Positions 36,866 to 49,043 are shown, counted from the first letter of the stretch. The stretch: DNA of 64,000 nucleotides from Apis mellifera (GCF_003254395.2 NC_037641.1:3691001-3755000); one strand, 5' to 3'. Notes: generated by a model not told the origin, from the letters alone. Program-made: numbers and translations.

Positions 36866-37144
36866 TTACGCCAATTGCGTATTTGTAGTATAACATAAAT
36901 CAGAATAGTAAAAACTTTTAAACTTATTTTCTAGTTTCACTATATTGTCACCCATGCTACATACAGTCCTGAACAAAGTTCGATTTTCATTTGTCGTTTT
37001 ACAAATGGGCAATAGTTTTCCAACAGCAGCCATTTTGTGTCTTAAGACATCATCCGAACTGAAAGTGTTAAGGTGGACAGCATTGCTGTGAGCTAACAAT
37101 AAGACACTTTCATAAGTATCAGCCATTTTATCAGTTAATTTCAT
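36866..37144 (-). CDS. Unrecognised 92-residue ORF, likely a small single-exon protein
   Basis: An intronless open frame with amino-acid composition more balanced than the chance ORFs nearby, despite AT-rich surroundings. It has no signal peptide or membrane segment; the stretch from about residue 10 to 75 is predicted by eye to be helical and amphipathic, like small coiled-coil complex subunits. The first ATG gives MKLTDKMADTYESV; the second in-frame ATG (37126) has a better context (AAAATGG), so the protein may start at MADTYESV. It is divergent to DCAF8 and lies upstream of AGK on the same strand. I do not recognise the family; absence of splice sites and presence of only one exon leave a chance ORF or a first exon as alternatives. 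Confidence 0.5.
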   Translation of the reverse strand: MKLTDKMADTYESVLLLAHSNAVHLNTFSSDDVLRHKMAAVGKLLPICKTTNENRTLFRTVCSMGDNIVKLENKFKSFYYSDLCYTTNTQLA

Positions 37145-38435
37145 TTACACAGGAATTAACGGACAATAAATTTATGTAACACGTAAATGTGCGAATTTTT
37201 TATTCGTATATTTAAGTATACGTAAAAATAATATGTTTTTACGGATGACAGGTCAGTGTAATAATTATTTTGATTCTGTCACTTGTCGATGGTTATGTAT
37301 AGTTACTGTATTTTGTAAAACGTATTAAATTCATAAGATTACATATTCATTATTTCATAAATGTTGCGTATTTTCTGTATTTTTAAATTGTATTAAAAAA
37401 ATAATATTTTATAAAATTTATGTAATAATAAATAATTAATTAAGTATTTCAAAATGAAAATTACAGCAATTGAATTATATTTTTAGTTTTATATTTTCTA
37501 ATTTTATGTTCATATTTTGTAACATTGCATTTATATATAATATTAAAAATTAATAGAATAATTTATAAAATATAGAATATATGTATATATTTAAATAATT
37601 TAATAATTTATTTATATTTAAATCATCGTTCTCTTCTTAATATCACTTTTTTTATTTAGAAATTGATTTTTTAAAAATTTAAGTGTCATATAGAATATAA
37701 CTATATAATGCAAATAATTAAAAATATAGAATGAAGTTCTTCTATATTTATTGTAGATTTTTTTTAAATCAATATTAAAATAATCTCTAAGTATACATGC
37801 ATTTTTTTCTTTCTTAAATATTTTTAACCTTAATTTTCAAAATGACAATGTATTTTGAAGATATTGAAAATCTTAATATAATAAAATTTATTAAATATTT
37901 TGAAAAGATAAAAAAATCATCAATAAATGTTAATAATCATTCAATAATTATAATTATATATTTAATAATTACATTTAATTTAATTAATTATATATATATA
38001 ATTATATATATAATTTAATTAATAATTAATTTATATAATTTTGTTTAATTAACTTTATATTATATTAAGTAAGTATTTATAAATTTATTTTGTATATGTT
38101 ATTGTTAAATATTTTGAAATTTTATAAAGATTATTGTCAATTTAGAAATAAAATAGTTTTTATATAAATATATATATATAATAATTTTTTAAAATCATAT
38201 TATATATACAAAATACAGAATAACTTTATTTTAACTTATTTTTAATTTATTATATTTTTATATTTTTAATTATTTATTATATATATGACAGATTATAATC
38301 ATTATATATATAATCATAATATTCATATAAATTTACATTACAGATAAAGTCAAATTGTAATATAAATATTGATAGATGAAAAGTACAAGTGAAATATTTA
38401 TTATATAGAAAATTGTAGATTGATGATATTAAAAA
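37145..38435. other. Divergent spacer between the 92-codon ORF and DCAF8
   Basis: 1.3 kb. The first 200 bases beside the small ORF are the least AT-biased; 37400-38360 is very AT-rich with TA runs (for example 37988-38010 and 38166-38180). It should hold the DCAF8 promoter and 5' leader near the right end. No coding signal. Confidence 0.5.
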
Positions 38436-41370
38436 ATGGATTCTAAAAGTTATCATAAGGTGTATAAAGAAGTTGATGATATTGAATTGTCTACATCCAA
38501 CAACAAAGCAGATGAATTAATACAAGAACTTGTTGAACCATTGATTGATAATGAATGTGATATTGTTAATAAAAAAAATATATTTGAAGAAAATGAGAAT
38601 AAAAATTCTCAGTTAGATACATCATTTTCTATTTTTAATTCTACAATATCATCAGAGGCAACTACCTCTCAAGACAATATTCCAAGTTCATCAAATGATA
38701 CTGAATCAAGTTCTCCATCTAATAATCAAAATAAGTGTAAAAGAAGTATTTCAAAAGGTAATTTAATAATATTTTAGTACTTAAATATTTTATTTATATG
38801 AATTTATTATATTTAATTTATAGCTCAAGTGAATGATGATAGTTTTAATGATAGTAATAGTTCTAATGAAGAATCAAGTAAACATCAAAAATTAAATGAA
38901 AATATGTGTAATAAATCAAAATTTGAAAATAAAAGTGTAGATAATGCACAATTAATAAGGGAATCTAAGGATAGTTGTAGTGAAAGAACTACTGAAGATG
39001 TTGAAATGAGACCAGGTAATTGGTAAAAAAGAGATATGTAAAATTTTTAAAAGATTTTCGTACTACATTGTATTTAAATGTAGAAACTGAGGCAACTGCA
39101 GTTCCTAGAGAAATAAAGAATGATGAAGAGGGGCTAGAAATTGATAGTGATGCTACACGTTCTGAAGAAGATGAAGGTTTGTATTGTTAAGTTTATTAAT
39201 TTCATAGTTTGAAAAAGTATGTTATTTTTATTGCTGAATATTAATAGAAATAATAATAGAACAGAGATTGAGACAATTAGAGGAGTTTCTTTCATCAAAT
39301 TATTCAAATTTTGGTATGGAACAAACATCTAGTGAAGAAGAATCAGATACTCCTGCTTGTTTGAAAAAGAAAAAGCCAAAACCAAATTGGTTTGTGGTGC
39401 CAGAACTCCTTCATCGTGAAATAGGCATCAATCCATCATTTCAACGTAGATATTATGGCTCCTTACATGTTGTAGAACATTTTGAACTTATGTATAAACT
39501 TAAAGAACATGAGGTATATATTTATATTTTAAATTTTATATTTAAAAGATTAAAAATTTTTATTATTATTAAAATATATAATTGTATCATTTTTATAGGG
39601 TTGTGTTAATTCTTTAAATTTTAATAAAAAAGGAAATTTATTGGCTAGTGGTTCTGATGATTTAGCTGTAGTTATATGGGACTGGGCAATAGGAAAAAAA
39701 CATCATTCTTTTGCTAGTGGTCATAGGAGTAACATGTTTCAAGTATTTAATGTTTAAAATACATTAATATATTTTAAATAAATAAAATTTCTTTATTTTG
39801 CAATATTATAAATTTATATTATTATTAATTTTCAGACCAAATGGTTACCATTTGATGTAGAAAATTTAATGGCCACATGTGCTCGTGATGGACAAGTACG
39901 TTTATTAGATATTAGACGTGGTGTTTCACGAAAACTAGCTACGCACAACGCGCCAACTCATAAACTTGCACTTCATCCGGATACACCACATGTAATTGTG
40001 TCTGTTGGTGAAGATGCAAAAGTTCTATCCATAGATATTAGAGAAGAAAAACCAACGAAGTACGCCTTTCAAATAGTTTTCACGAAACATATTTTTTTAT
40101 AATGTACAAAAATAATTTGATTGTATAGGTTGCTAGTGGTAAAAGATGGTTCCTCCCATGTACAATTATACAGTGTTCATTGTAATCCTCTTAAAAGCAA
40201 CGAATTTTGTGTCGGTGGTCGTTCTCAATCGGTTAGAATATACGATAGACGAAATGTGTCTGCACCTGTACATGAATTATGTCCTGAACATTTGGTATGT
40301 TTTTTGAATTTTATAAAATGATGATTAATAGCAAAATTATATTCGTTTATAATTTACTTTTCATAAATTACAGCGTTCGAATAAATACGTACATGTAACT
40401 TGTGCTTTATATAATTATGATGGAACTGAAGTTCTTGCATCTTATAATGATGAAGATATATACTTATTTGATGCAATATTACCACAAACTGGAGATTTTG
40501 TTCATAAATATGAAGGTCATAGGAATAATGCTACTGGTATGTCTAATTGTATGGCTATTATTTTGTAGATAAAATTTAAATAAGAATTAAATAAAGATTA
40601 GCATTTAATATTATATTTATTTATATACCTTACAGTAAAGGGAGTTAATTTTTTTGGACCAAAGAGTGAATTCGTTATGTCTGGATCAGATTGTGGAAAT
40701 ATATTCATTTGGGAGAAGAATTCTGAAGCAATTGTAAATTGGATGCCTGGCGATGAGCAAGGAGTGGTATGTAATCTATTAAAAATATAACAATAAAATT
40801 TAATAACACTCTGTCGTATAGGTAAATTGTTTAGAACCTCATCCACATATTCCTATTATTGCCACAAGTGGACTTGATTGTGATGTAAAAATATGGGCTC
40901 CATCTTGCGAAAACCCACCTTCACTTTCAAGATTAGAAAGTGTATGTATAAACAAAATATATATAATTTATAAAATGTAAATTATTATAAATATGTAATA
41001 TTATTTTATTTACGATTTTTTCTAGTGTGTCACAGCTAATGCAGTGAATAGAGCACAAGAAACTACTACTGAATCCGATGCATTTGATAGGCGAATGCTT
41101 TGGATGTTATTAAGACATATTCGTCATACAGAAAGAGTAAGAGTACGTATTTACAAATATAAGTTGAATAAGAATAAGAATATAATATAAAAATTTATTT
41201 AATTATTTTATATTGTGATGCAGAATTTAAACGCACGTCGAGGTTCTAGTGATCAAAATCAAGATGACGACGACGACGACGATGATGATATCCTTGAAGA
41301 TTCTTCTGATCATAGTGATAGTCAATCAGAGGGAGATGAAATTATAAGATTGCAATGTCCTCCATCTTAG
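38436..41370 (+). CDS. DCAF8: DDB1- and CUL4-associated factor 8 (WDR42A)
   Basis: WD40 substrate receptor of CRL4 ubiquitin ligases. Exons: 38436-38757, 38824-39015, 39084-39176, 39248-39513, 39599-39742, 39836-40059, 40129-40294, 40374-40536, 40636-40766, 40822-40941, 41026-41142, 41224-41370, closing at 694 residues (human 597). The first about 235 residues are acidic and Ser/Asn-rich, like the acidic N-terminus of vertebrate DCAF8 but longer. The WD40 propeller has motifs matching DCAF8 in order: LASGSDDLAVVIWDW, CARDGQVRLLDI, SHKLAL-like THKLAL, GGRSQSVRIYDRR, LASYNDEDIYLF, GHRNNATVKGVNF, GPKSEFVMSGSDCG and NCLEPHPHIPIIATSGLD. The C-terminus has RRMLWMLLRHIR followed by a pure Asp run (about 41260-41290) and ends QCPPS, as in family members ending QCMPS. 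It is convergent with TMEM147. Confidence 0.94.
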
Positions 41371-42089
41371 AGGTATTAAGACAGACTATTTTATGTTTTG
41401 TACATTAATTATACAATAATTTATACAATGTCCTTGAATGATGTTATTAAAAATGGATAATTATGATAAAGAAATGAATCTGTTTTTGTTCTACCAGTTT
41501 AATAGTTTGATAAGACAAATAATAATTTATTAAAATTAATTAATTTATTAAAAAAGTTATAGTTGAATATGTATAAAGATTAGCTAAAGATATGTAAAAT
41601 ATTAAAAAAAAAAAAAGAAATAATATGATCCTATTTTTAGCATTCAAAATTTATTCTTTGACAAAATTAAAAAATTGCTAAAAAAAAATTAAATATTTAT
41701 TATCATATTTGAGAAATATTTACATTCTTGTTTTTATTATTTATAAGTTTAATAATGTTTTAAATTAATATTTTCATGATTTTTGAATAAATATAAACTG
41801 TGTTTTGAAAATTGTTGTTAAAAAATACAAAATTTAAATCTCAAGATGTGTAATATATTAGCAAATAAAGGATTGTTTCTATGCATATTATCATTAGTAT
41901 AATTGAATTCCTTTGTTATAAAAATATGTAAAATAAAATAAATTTATATAAAATATAAAAAATTAAAAAGATAATAATATAATTTATTATTATTATAGAA
42001 CAAGATTTATTTTAATTGTGTATAGTAAGAAATAAATATATATATGTAATTATAGTATGTAATATTAATATTTGAAAATACAATATTTT
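41371..42089. other. Convergent 3' region between DCAF8 and TMEM147
   Basis: 719 bp of AT-rich sequence between two stop codons on opposite strands; it holds both 3' UTRs. No ORF, repeat or RNA gene that I can support. Confidence 0.5.
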
Positions 42090-43210
42090 TCAAAAAATAC
42101 CTATAGAATGAGCAAGACCTGCATACATGTATAATGTTGTAACACCCATGATAAATGTAGTTGTAGCTTTAACAATAAGGGTTGACCAAGGACCAGTTAA
42201 AAAAAATACTATAAGAAAATCTAAGATAAGTGGCCTATAAACTGTAAGTATAAGCATACCAACTACTATTGGAACAAAACTTCTTTTTAAATCATGTCTT
42301 GACCATAACCATACAAGTGTTGCTGTAGTTATATGTTGTACCTATATTAAAAGTTAAAAGTTTTTAATAAAATATTTTTGCAAAATATATAATAAATATT
42401 ACTTACTAAATTAATATTAGATTCAAGACTTTTTTGAATATATTTCCAATCAAATTCTGCACCCCTTGCTCCAACCCATAACAAAAGAAACCTAGTGAGT
42501 AATACTTCAGCTCCAGCCCATCCAACTCCAGCAGTTAAAACTTTTGCATGTCCTTTACCAGGAATATTGTTCAAAACTAATAGTATTCCTACCAAATCAG
42601 CTAAATCTATTGAGGATTTTAAAAATTCCTATAAAATTTATTTTATGTCAATTCAAATATATCAAATACATTTATATTAATTAAAATTAAATTAAATTAA
42701 AATATATATATATATATATATTAAATTAAAAAATATATATATAAATACATACACCAATTAAATCAAAACCTTCACCTCCTACATTGTCTGCTGTAGGAAA
42801 AAATGTAGCAAGTGCAAGCATTTTTATTAATTGTGTAAATATATAAATGCCTCCAGCTTGAATACATTTCCAAAATGCACCATATTCTGATCTGAAAATT
42901 TTTAAATATATTATTTGTATTTAGATATATTAAAATTTAAGTTGCAATTAATTATGTTATTATTAGAATATATATACATTAATAGAATCATCGTAATAAA
43001 AATAAATTCGAAAATTATTATAATATTATTTTAATCTATTTATGTAATAATATTATTTTAGATATATTATTACATTCCAATAATATATAGATTAGGATTA
43101 TAAATAGGTTAGGAATAGTTTCAATGTACTTACAAGCCTGAATATTTATAAGTAAGGTAATATGGAACATAAACTAAAGCTAAACAGTTTCCAAAATGAT
43201 ATAATGTCAT
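42090..43210 (-). CDS. TMEM147: Transmembrane protein 147
   Basis: Small multipass ER membrane protein; in vertebrates a partner of the Nicalin-NOMO/TMED complex that joins ribosome-translocon assemblies for multipass membrane proteins. Exons high to low: 43134-43210, 42753-42891, 42407-42628, 42090-42341, closing at 229 residues (human 224). The start MTLYHFGNCLALVYVPYYLT is the family N-terminus; next come YGAFWKC and GGIYIFTQLIKMLALATFFP, then the conserved EFLKSSIDLADLVG and GWAGAEVLLTRFLLLWVGAR segments. At least six hydrophobic segments can be counted. The last exon ends LAHSIGIF. It is convergent with DCAF8; nothing is seen upstream for about 700 bp. Confidence 0.96.
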
Positions 43211-43964
43211 TTTTAAAATAATATTATGTCAATTTAATTTAGATATTGTTCATCATTAAATATCAAACAATTTATACACAGAGAATGATAAACGAAAATA
43301 CATATATGACTATTATAAATTTTGTCGATAAAGAAAACTTCTGTATTTTTTAATTTCATGAATAAAATGTCAATTTTTGTTATTTTATTAATAGTTTTTA
43401 ATTCATTTTAAAATTGATTGTGATTATATATCTTTAGTCTTAAAAATTTATTATTATTAAATTAAAAAGAAAAGAAATTAAGAAAAGAAATAATTTTTTT
43501 CAGGTATACAAATTATATATATATATTTTTATTATTCATTATTACATATAGTATATTCATTATAATATTTATTCATAAAGAGATTATTTGATTCTGTTTA
43601 TTTTTTCTATCAAATTTTTAATTTTAGGTTATGTTTTACTTTACCTTGGATTAAAATTATTGTTTTATATTTAGATTATTTATTTTATTATTTAGATTTT
43701 ATTTTTAAGAAAGAAAGATTTAAAAAGATAACAATTTTTTATTCTGTTTGTTAATTAATTTTGAATTAAATTATAAATTAGTAATTTTATTTATTCTATA
43801 AGAAATATACAAAAATTACATTTGTATAATATAATTTAAAAATTTTGAAATATAATTTAGTTGATTATGTGTAAACATTTAATATGTCTAAAATTGTGTA
43901 CTGTATTGTATAGTTTCCCTTAGCACAAACGTTTTTTCTGTAATGTTATATCATCCTTTGTATT
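43211..43964. other. Upstream region of TMEM147
   Basis: 750 bp of AT-rich sequence that should contain the TMEM147 promoter and leader. Homopolymer and TA runs only; no coding feature. Confidence 0.45.
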
Positions 43965-43966
43965 TT

Positions 43967-43984
43967 AACCCCTTTGAAGGGGTT
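43967..43984. repeat. 8-bp-arm perfect inverted repeat
   Basis: AACCCCTT and AAGGGGTT flank two central bases. The arms are G+C-rich in an AT-rich setting. It marks the left end of the 43.97-44.67 kb island, whose repeated ACACCCCTTT motif resembles one arm. Confidence 0.75.
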
Positions 43985-44339
43985 ACTAAGGGACACCCCT
44001 TTCAATCTCAAAAAAGGGGTAACTGCTAAAAAAGGGTGTTTTAACTGGAAAGATATTGACTATAATGTTTTTAATGTTTTTGATTTCTTTTGATGTTTTT
44101 TTCTATAACTAATTTTATTTTATCATTATTTAGTAAATAAAAATATACAAAACTATTTTTATGAAGAAATTAGAAATTTTATAAAATCAAAAATAAAATT
44201 CAATTCAAAATATATTATAAATTGGACAATTTTTTTCCTTATATTATTAGAATTTAGAGGAAACACCCCTTTAGTTATTGGACTATTATAATCGAGCATG
44301 GTCTATCTTTTTAACATTTCAGTTTGCTTTTTAAAACGC

Positions 44340-44371
44340 ATCTACCCTTTCTAGTGTTGTTGATGGTAGAT
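44340..44371. other. Hairpin of unit A (7-bp stem, 18-nt loop)
   Basis: ATCTACC pairs with GGTAGAT around an 18-base loop starting CTTTCTA and ending GAT. The same loop frame recurs in unit B. Confidence 0.65.
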
Positions 44372-44491
44372 ATATCCCTTCCCTTCTTTCTGTTTGGAAT
44401 CGGTAGGGCACACCCCTTTTAGTGAGGGATTTAGAATATTCCAATGGAGCATGCTCCGTCTGCTAGCCGTCACAGGCTATGTTGTAAAAGT

Positions 44492-44519
44492 TCTCCCTTT
44501 CTAACATTTGTGATGGAGA
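44492..44519. other. Hairpin of unit B (5-bp stem, 18-nt loop)
   Basis: TCTCC pairs with GGAGA around an 18-base loop that also starts CTTTCTA and ends GAT. Relative to unit A the stem lacks one A-T pair on both sides, so pairing is preserved although both arms differ. Confidence 0.65.
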
Positions 44520-44670
44520 TTCTACTTCGAGGGATTGGTTGGGAATATTCTATGATTGGTCAGAGATGTTCGGGGATATATTGAGGGTACCCTGGTATAG
44601 CTCTTCTCCGTAGCAAGTATAGAAGGAAAGATCAGTTCAGCTGAGACTACCGTTGAGTTTACTTCAGAAC

Positions 44671-46680
44671 ATGTGTTACTTAGTATAATACAAGTTAAAA
44701 AATTGTCTGTGGTTATATGATATATTTATAAATATAATAATAATATGTCAGTGTGTAAATATATTAAAAAATTAATATTTCAATTATGTTTTATTTTAAT
44801 ATTTATTCATATATAATCTTTTGATTATATAAAAGAAATAAATATTAAATGCAAATTTTTAATTATAAATTTTATTTCTTATATTTCTATTTTAATCCTT
44901 GTATAATATAATATTGTATTTTATCTCAATTTTCTATATTAATAGTGTAACATTATAACATGTCATAAGTGAAATTTATTTTTTTCATACAAATACATTT
45001 ATTTGTATAAAAAAATAAAAGATTTTTTTTGTGATAATTATTTTCATTTATTTTTATTTATTTTATATATTTTTTTTTGGATAAAAATATTATTTTTAAT
45101 ATCAATATAAATATGTAATTATTTATATTCATGTAATAAATTTGTATATTTGTACGCTAATTAAACATATGATTTATTTAATCAAATATATTTAAAAATT
45201 CTTATAAATTTTTATGAATTGTCAGTTATAATGTGTCAGTGATGTGCAAAATTTTTAATATATACAACTAAAAATGGGTAAGTTCATATATCTGTAAATT
45301 AAAGGATATTCTTATATATGTAACTATTTTAGTTTTATTTTTGTTTCAATATTGTACATTGATAATTTTTACAATAATTGTATAACTTTTAATAATCATA
45401 TATAATAATTGTTATAGATTACATTTTTATTATAATTCTTTAAGAATTCGTAAGAGAGCGCCACATTATAGATTTAAATTTTTTTTTAAAATAAAGCTAT
45501 TTTTTTTATTTATTCAAATATTAATTTAAATGGTTCTAGATAATTGTATTTGAAATAAAAACTATTTTAACAATTTTTTATTACCAATCATTTTATTAAA
45601 TATAAAAAATTATATACAGTCTTATATGTATTTTTTAATATATATTTCATAATTATTTATAACATAATATATAAAATTCAATAATAAATTGAAAAAAAGC
45701 AAATATTATAAAAAAATTATTAGAAATTCAATGAAAAAATGAAAAAAAGCAAAAATTATAAGGAAATTATTACAAAAATAACTTTTTCATTATAATTATG
45801 TTTAATAATGTTTATATTTTTTGCAAATTTTTTTCTTTCAAAAATTTATTATAATTACAAATGTGAAAATCTGATTAAAAATCAAATCTGATATTGAAAA
45901 AGAATTAGTTTTTTTATATAGTTTACTTATATAAGTATAATAAAATATTTTAATATTGTTTTTTTAAAAATAAATATATAAAAATTAACTCTCGTAGTAT
46001 GTTATATATATAAAAATTTTGATTTGCATAAAATTAAAAACATGAAAGTATTAAAATAATAACGAATTCATACATATATATATATATATAATAATAATTC
46101 GGAAATTTAAATATTTTTTTATAATTTTTTAATTTTATTTATTTATTTATTTATTTATTATTATATAATTATTATATAATTTATAAATTTTTTAAAATTT
46201 TATTATTTTTCAAATGAGATGATTATATTTCCTAATATATCATGAATTAAATTTTCTCTTTTTATTTATTTATTTTTTTCAACTGTTTCATTATTATAAA
46301 AATATATATATATATACAAAATCATTACAATTATAAAAAAACTATCAATGTAAATAATGTTTTTAAGTTTAATTATATTTTCACTGTTACAAATAAATTA
46401 AATTATTATCCGAATATAAATATTTTTTTAATATATACATTGTTTGAATATACTCATTTATTATTCAATAAAATGGAAAATTCGAAACCAAAAATATCAA
46501 ATAATTTGCAAATGATTAAAAAAATTGTCCAGATTTAAAAAAGAAAGATCTAAATAGTTTTGCACATTCATTGTCAATTTAAGATACGAGAATCTAAACC
46601 ATCTCTAGGATTGTAAAAGAATACATTTTTCTCTTTTCGTGCATCTTTATAAATCCATGCGATATCATTCTCATTTTTTT
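44671..46680. other. AT-rich gene-free stretch
   Basis: Two kilobases with composition like the gene-bearing left part but no supportable exon. Contains homopolymer runs, a (TA)n run at about 46072-46091 and a TTTA tetranucleotide tract at about 46136-46157. Confidence 0.6.
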
Positions 46681-48083
46681 CTTCGTTTTTAGATCGATTG
46701 CATGCCCAGCAAAGCCGTGTTTGCATTTCTCTCTCCGGGGAGAAACCGGGCAATGGGGGTGGCGCGCAATTTCGAAAAGCCGATTTCAATTCCGTTTCCT
46801 TTTATACAGAAAAAGAAATCTCGAGTGCGGCTCTTTTCGAGGGGAGAACGGCCACCTGGGATTACGAGAATCGCGTGGACGAGGCTGAAAACACGTGCGA
46901 AAATCCCAAATCCTGACATCTCTGCCCTTTGCATCGATCGTTCCTCTTTTTCCTCTTTTGATATTTTTTTTTTCCTCTTCCGCTTTCGTTATCAATAAAA
47001 ATTTTTAGTCTCTTTATCTTCGAACCAATGAAATGAGTTATTTATTCTACGTTACGTTATGTTTTTATCAAGATTTGATATACAAAAGTTATAAAATTTA
47101 TTATTGAATTATATTTAAATGCAATCGTTTAATTGAGTTGAATAAATTTTTTTTATCGTTACATACTTTTTCATTTCATTTATCAACAAGTCAATTTCCA
47201 TAAGATGAATTTTTTTTAACAAAATTTCTTTTACGTATTCACAACGATGTATATATAACCAAACCATTTCGATCTTTACAACTTTCGTCCTATCCAATTC
47301 TTTTTCATTTCTCTTCTTGAAAAAGTCTTTTTCCTCTCTAAAAACGGAGATTACGAATAGCTCGGATTCATACGTTTCTTTTTATTTTTTGAAGTTTGAG
47401 AAGAAAGAAAGAAAGAAAAAAAAGAATGCACAGAAAAGGATAATTCTTCGATGGTGTCCGATATATTTTTGATCGTCGGTTCACCATTTTTTTTTTTCAT
47501 TCTTGCTACGTTACGCATAAACACATTTTTATATGACACAAGAGTCGATGTATCTTTCCAGAAGTCGGTACCGGAAGGAACAAAGCTCTTTGTCATGTAC
47601 GATAGCGTTCTCATTGATATTCGATCAACGTTTTTATTCTTCCCCTTGCAACCCCCATTTCTCATGCTTTTCTCTGTTTCCATTCTTATATATATTGTCG
47701 GCGAAAGGTGTCGGAAGATACTTGACTCGCGAATGCTTTAAACACGTCACAGGAAACATTTGTTCCTTCCAGTTTTGTGAAAAGATTTTTTAGAAAAATC
47801 CACGTGTACACGAGGATTTTGAATCATTTGCATAAAAATGAAAAATGACAAAGGTCGAAATTAATTCAATTCGATTTTTTTTATCACGAGCAGCACGGAA
47901 TTAATTTCCATCAATGAAAAAATTCGACGAAAAAACCATCATCCGATGATTCCGTTGTTAAATATTAAAGAATGCTTTTAGCGGAGATTTTGATAGATAT
48001 TCCCGTTCAACGATAAAACGTTTTCGGTTTATCGATACGATTCGTGTTCATTGGAGGATTGTCCTTAAATGCGTGTCGTAAAC

Positions 48084-48143
48084 GGAGGAAGAAAGAGGGG
48101 GAGGGGAGGGGAGGGAGGGAAGGAGGAACGAGGAGAGGAGGCG
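48084..48143 (+). repeat. Purine-rich tract with G-quadruplex pattern
   Basis: About 60 bases almost entirely of A and G, including runs GGGGG, GGGG, GGGG and GGG separated by single A residues (48097-48119). This satisfies the usual four-G-run quadruplex pattern on the plus strand. Confidence 0.75.
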
Positions 48144-49012
48144 GTGGTCCGTCCTCGCTACTTCTACTTTGTAAGGGTGCCTCGTGTTTCGCGGGGCCAG
48201 GTTCCGGGCCAATAAAAACTTTACAGCCCCGTAATGAATGCAAGAAATAATTATCTCATGAATACATTAGTTTTACTATCCTCCGACATGGACACGGACC
48301 GTAAACCCCGGCATTTGATGTATCTCGACCCAACGCCGATTTTCAGTGCGTGTCCGTTTGCTCACGATCCTTAATCGTTCGTCTTTCTTCCACTCTTTCC
48401 TTTTTATGCCGCCCCACTCTCCCCCCTCCTCCCCTCCTTCACCGTCTTGCCCATTAGCAGCACTAAGTCGATAGAAACGCGAGCCACTGGATTGTCTCTC
48501 TTATGCGTGACCGTTTTCTTCCCATGATCATTTGTCACGCGTTTATTAATTTATTAATTTCGAACATTCTTCCTGCTTCAATTCAAGCATGTACTTAATT
48601 CCATCCCTCCTCCTCCTCATTTTCGTAACATTGATTTTGAAATTTATTCTATCCTATTCATCCGATTTTTACTCGTTCTCTATTACGCGCGCTTATTTAC
48701 ATCTTTTGATCGTATTATGGATCGTGTTAGAAAGAAATCAGAATCTTTTCGAAAGAGATCAATCTTCCAGCGTATTGTGCCGGACGATTCGATGTTTGAA
48801 GAAAAAAAAAAAGAGAAACAATAAAAAATAAAAAATAAAAAAGAGAAAAAGAAAAGAACTTATCGAAGCAACGTATTAAACAACCGGTGATCCAACGATG
48901 TGGATAGATCAGGATGGATATTGGGGAAGGGAGGAAGGGATGTATTTGTGAACGAGGTGGGATGTTGGTGGAGGAACCCTTTATGTGAATAGTGGTATCG
49001 GAGAGGGAGATT

Positions 49013-49043
49013 GGGAGAGGGAGGGAGGGGAGGGACGAGGGGT
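49013..49043 (+). repeat. G-run tract with G-quadruplex pattern
   Basis: Runs of three or four G separated by one to three bases, on the plus strand, in the GC-richer compartment. Same type of low-complexity sequence as at 48084. Confidence 0.65.

Larger units (their letters stand above)
43965..44670. repeat. Uncharacterised island with tandem hairpin-bearing units
   Basis: A roughly 700-bp block with much higher G+C than its flanks and no open frame. The motif ACACCCCTTT occurs three times (near 43993, 44264 and 44411). Two diverged units about 145 bp apart can be aligned: unit A 44264-44372 and unit B 44409-44520, each with CACCCCTT, then GAGCATG, then a hairpin around CTTTCTA...GATGG. Unit B also has a 12-bp palindrome GGAGCATGCTCC and a TAGCC/GGCTA hairpin. 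No terminal inverted repeats or transposase frame are evident, so a structured non-coding RNA, a promoter-type element or a decayed repeat are all possible. Confidence 0.6.

Noticed and set aside
43965..44670. Reading the island as a classical DNA transposon
   Set aside because: No terminal inverted repeats at the island ends, no target-site duplication that I can see and no transposase frame. Kept as an uncharacterised repeat island instead.
46574..46998. Five overlapping frames at the composition boundary
   Set aside because: Frames on both strands overlap each other, none has splice support or a recognisable domain, and G+C increase alone explains their length.
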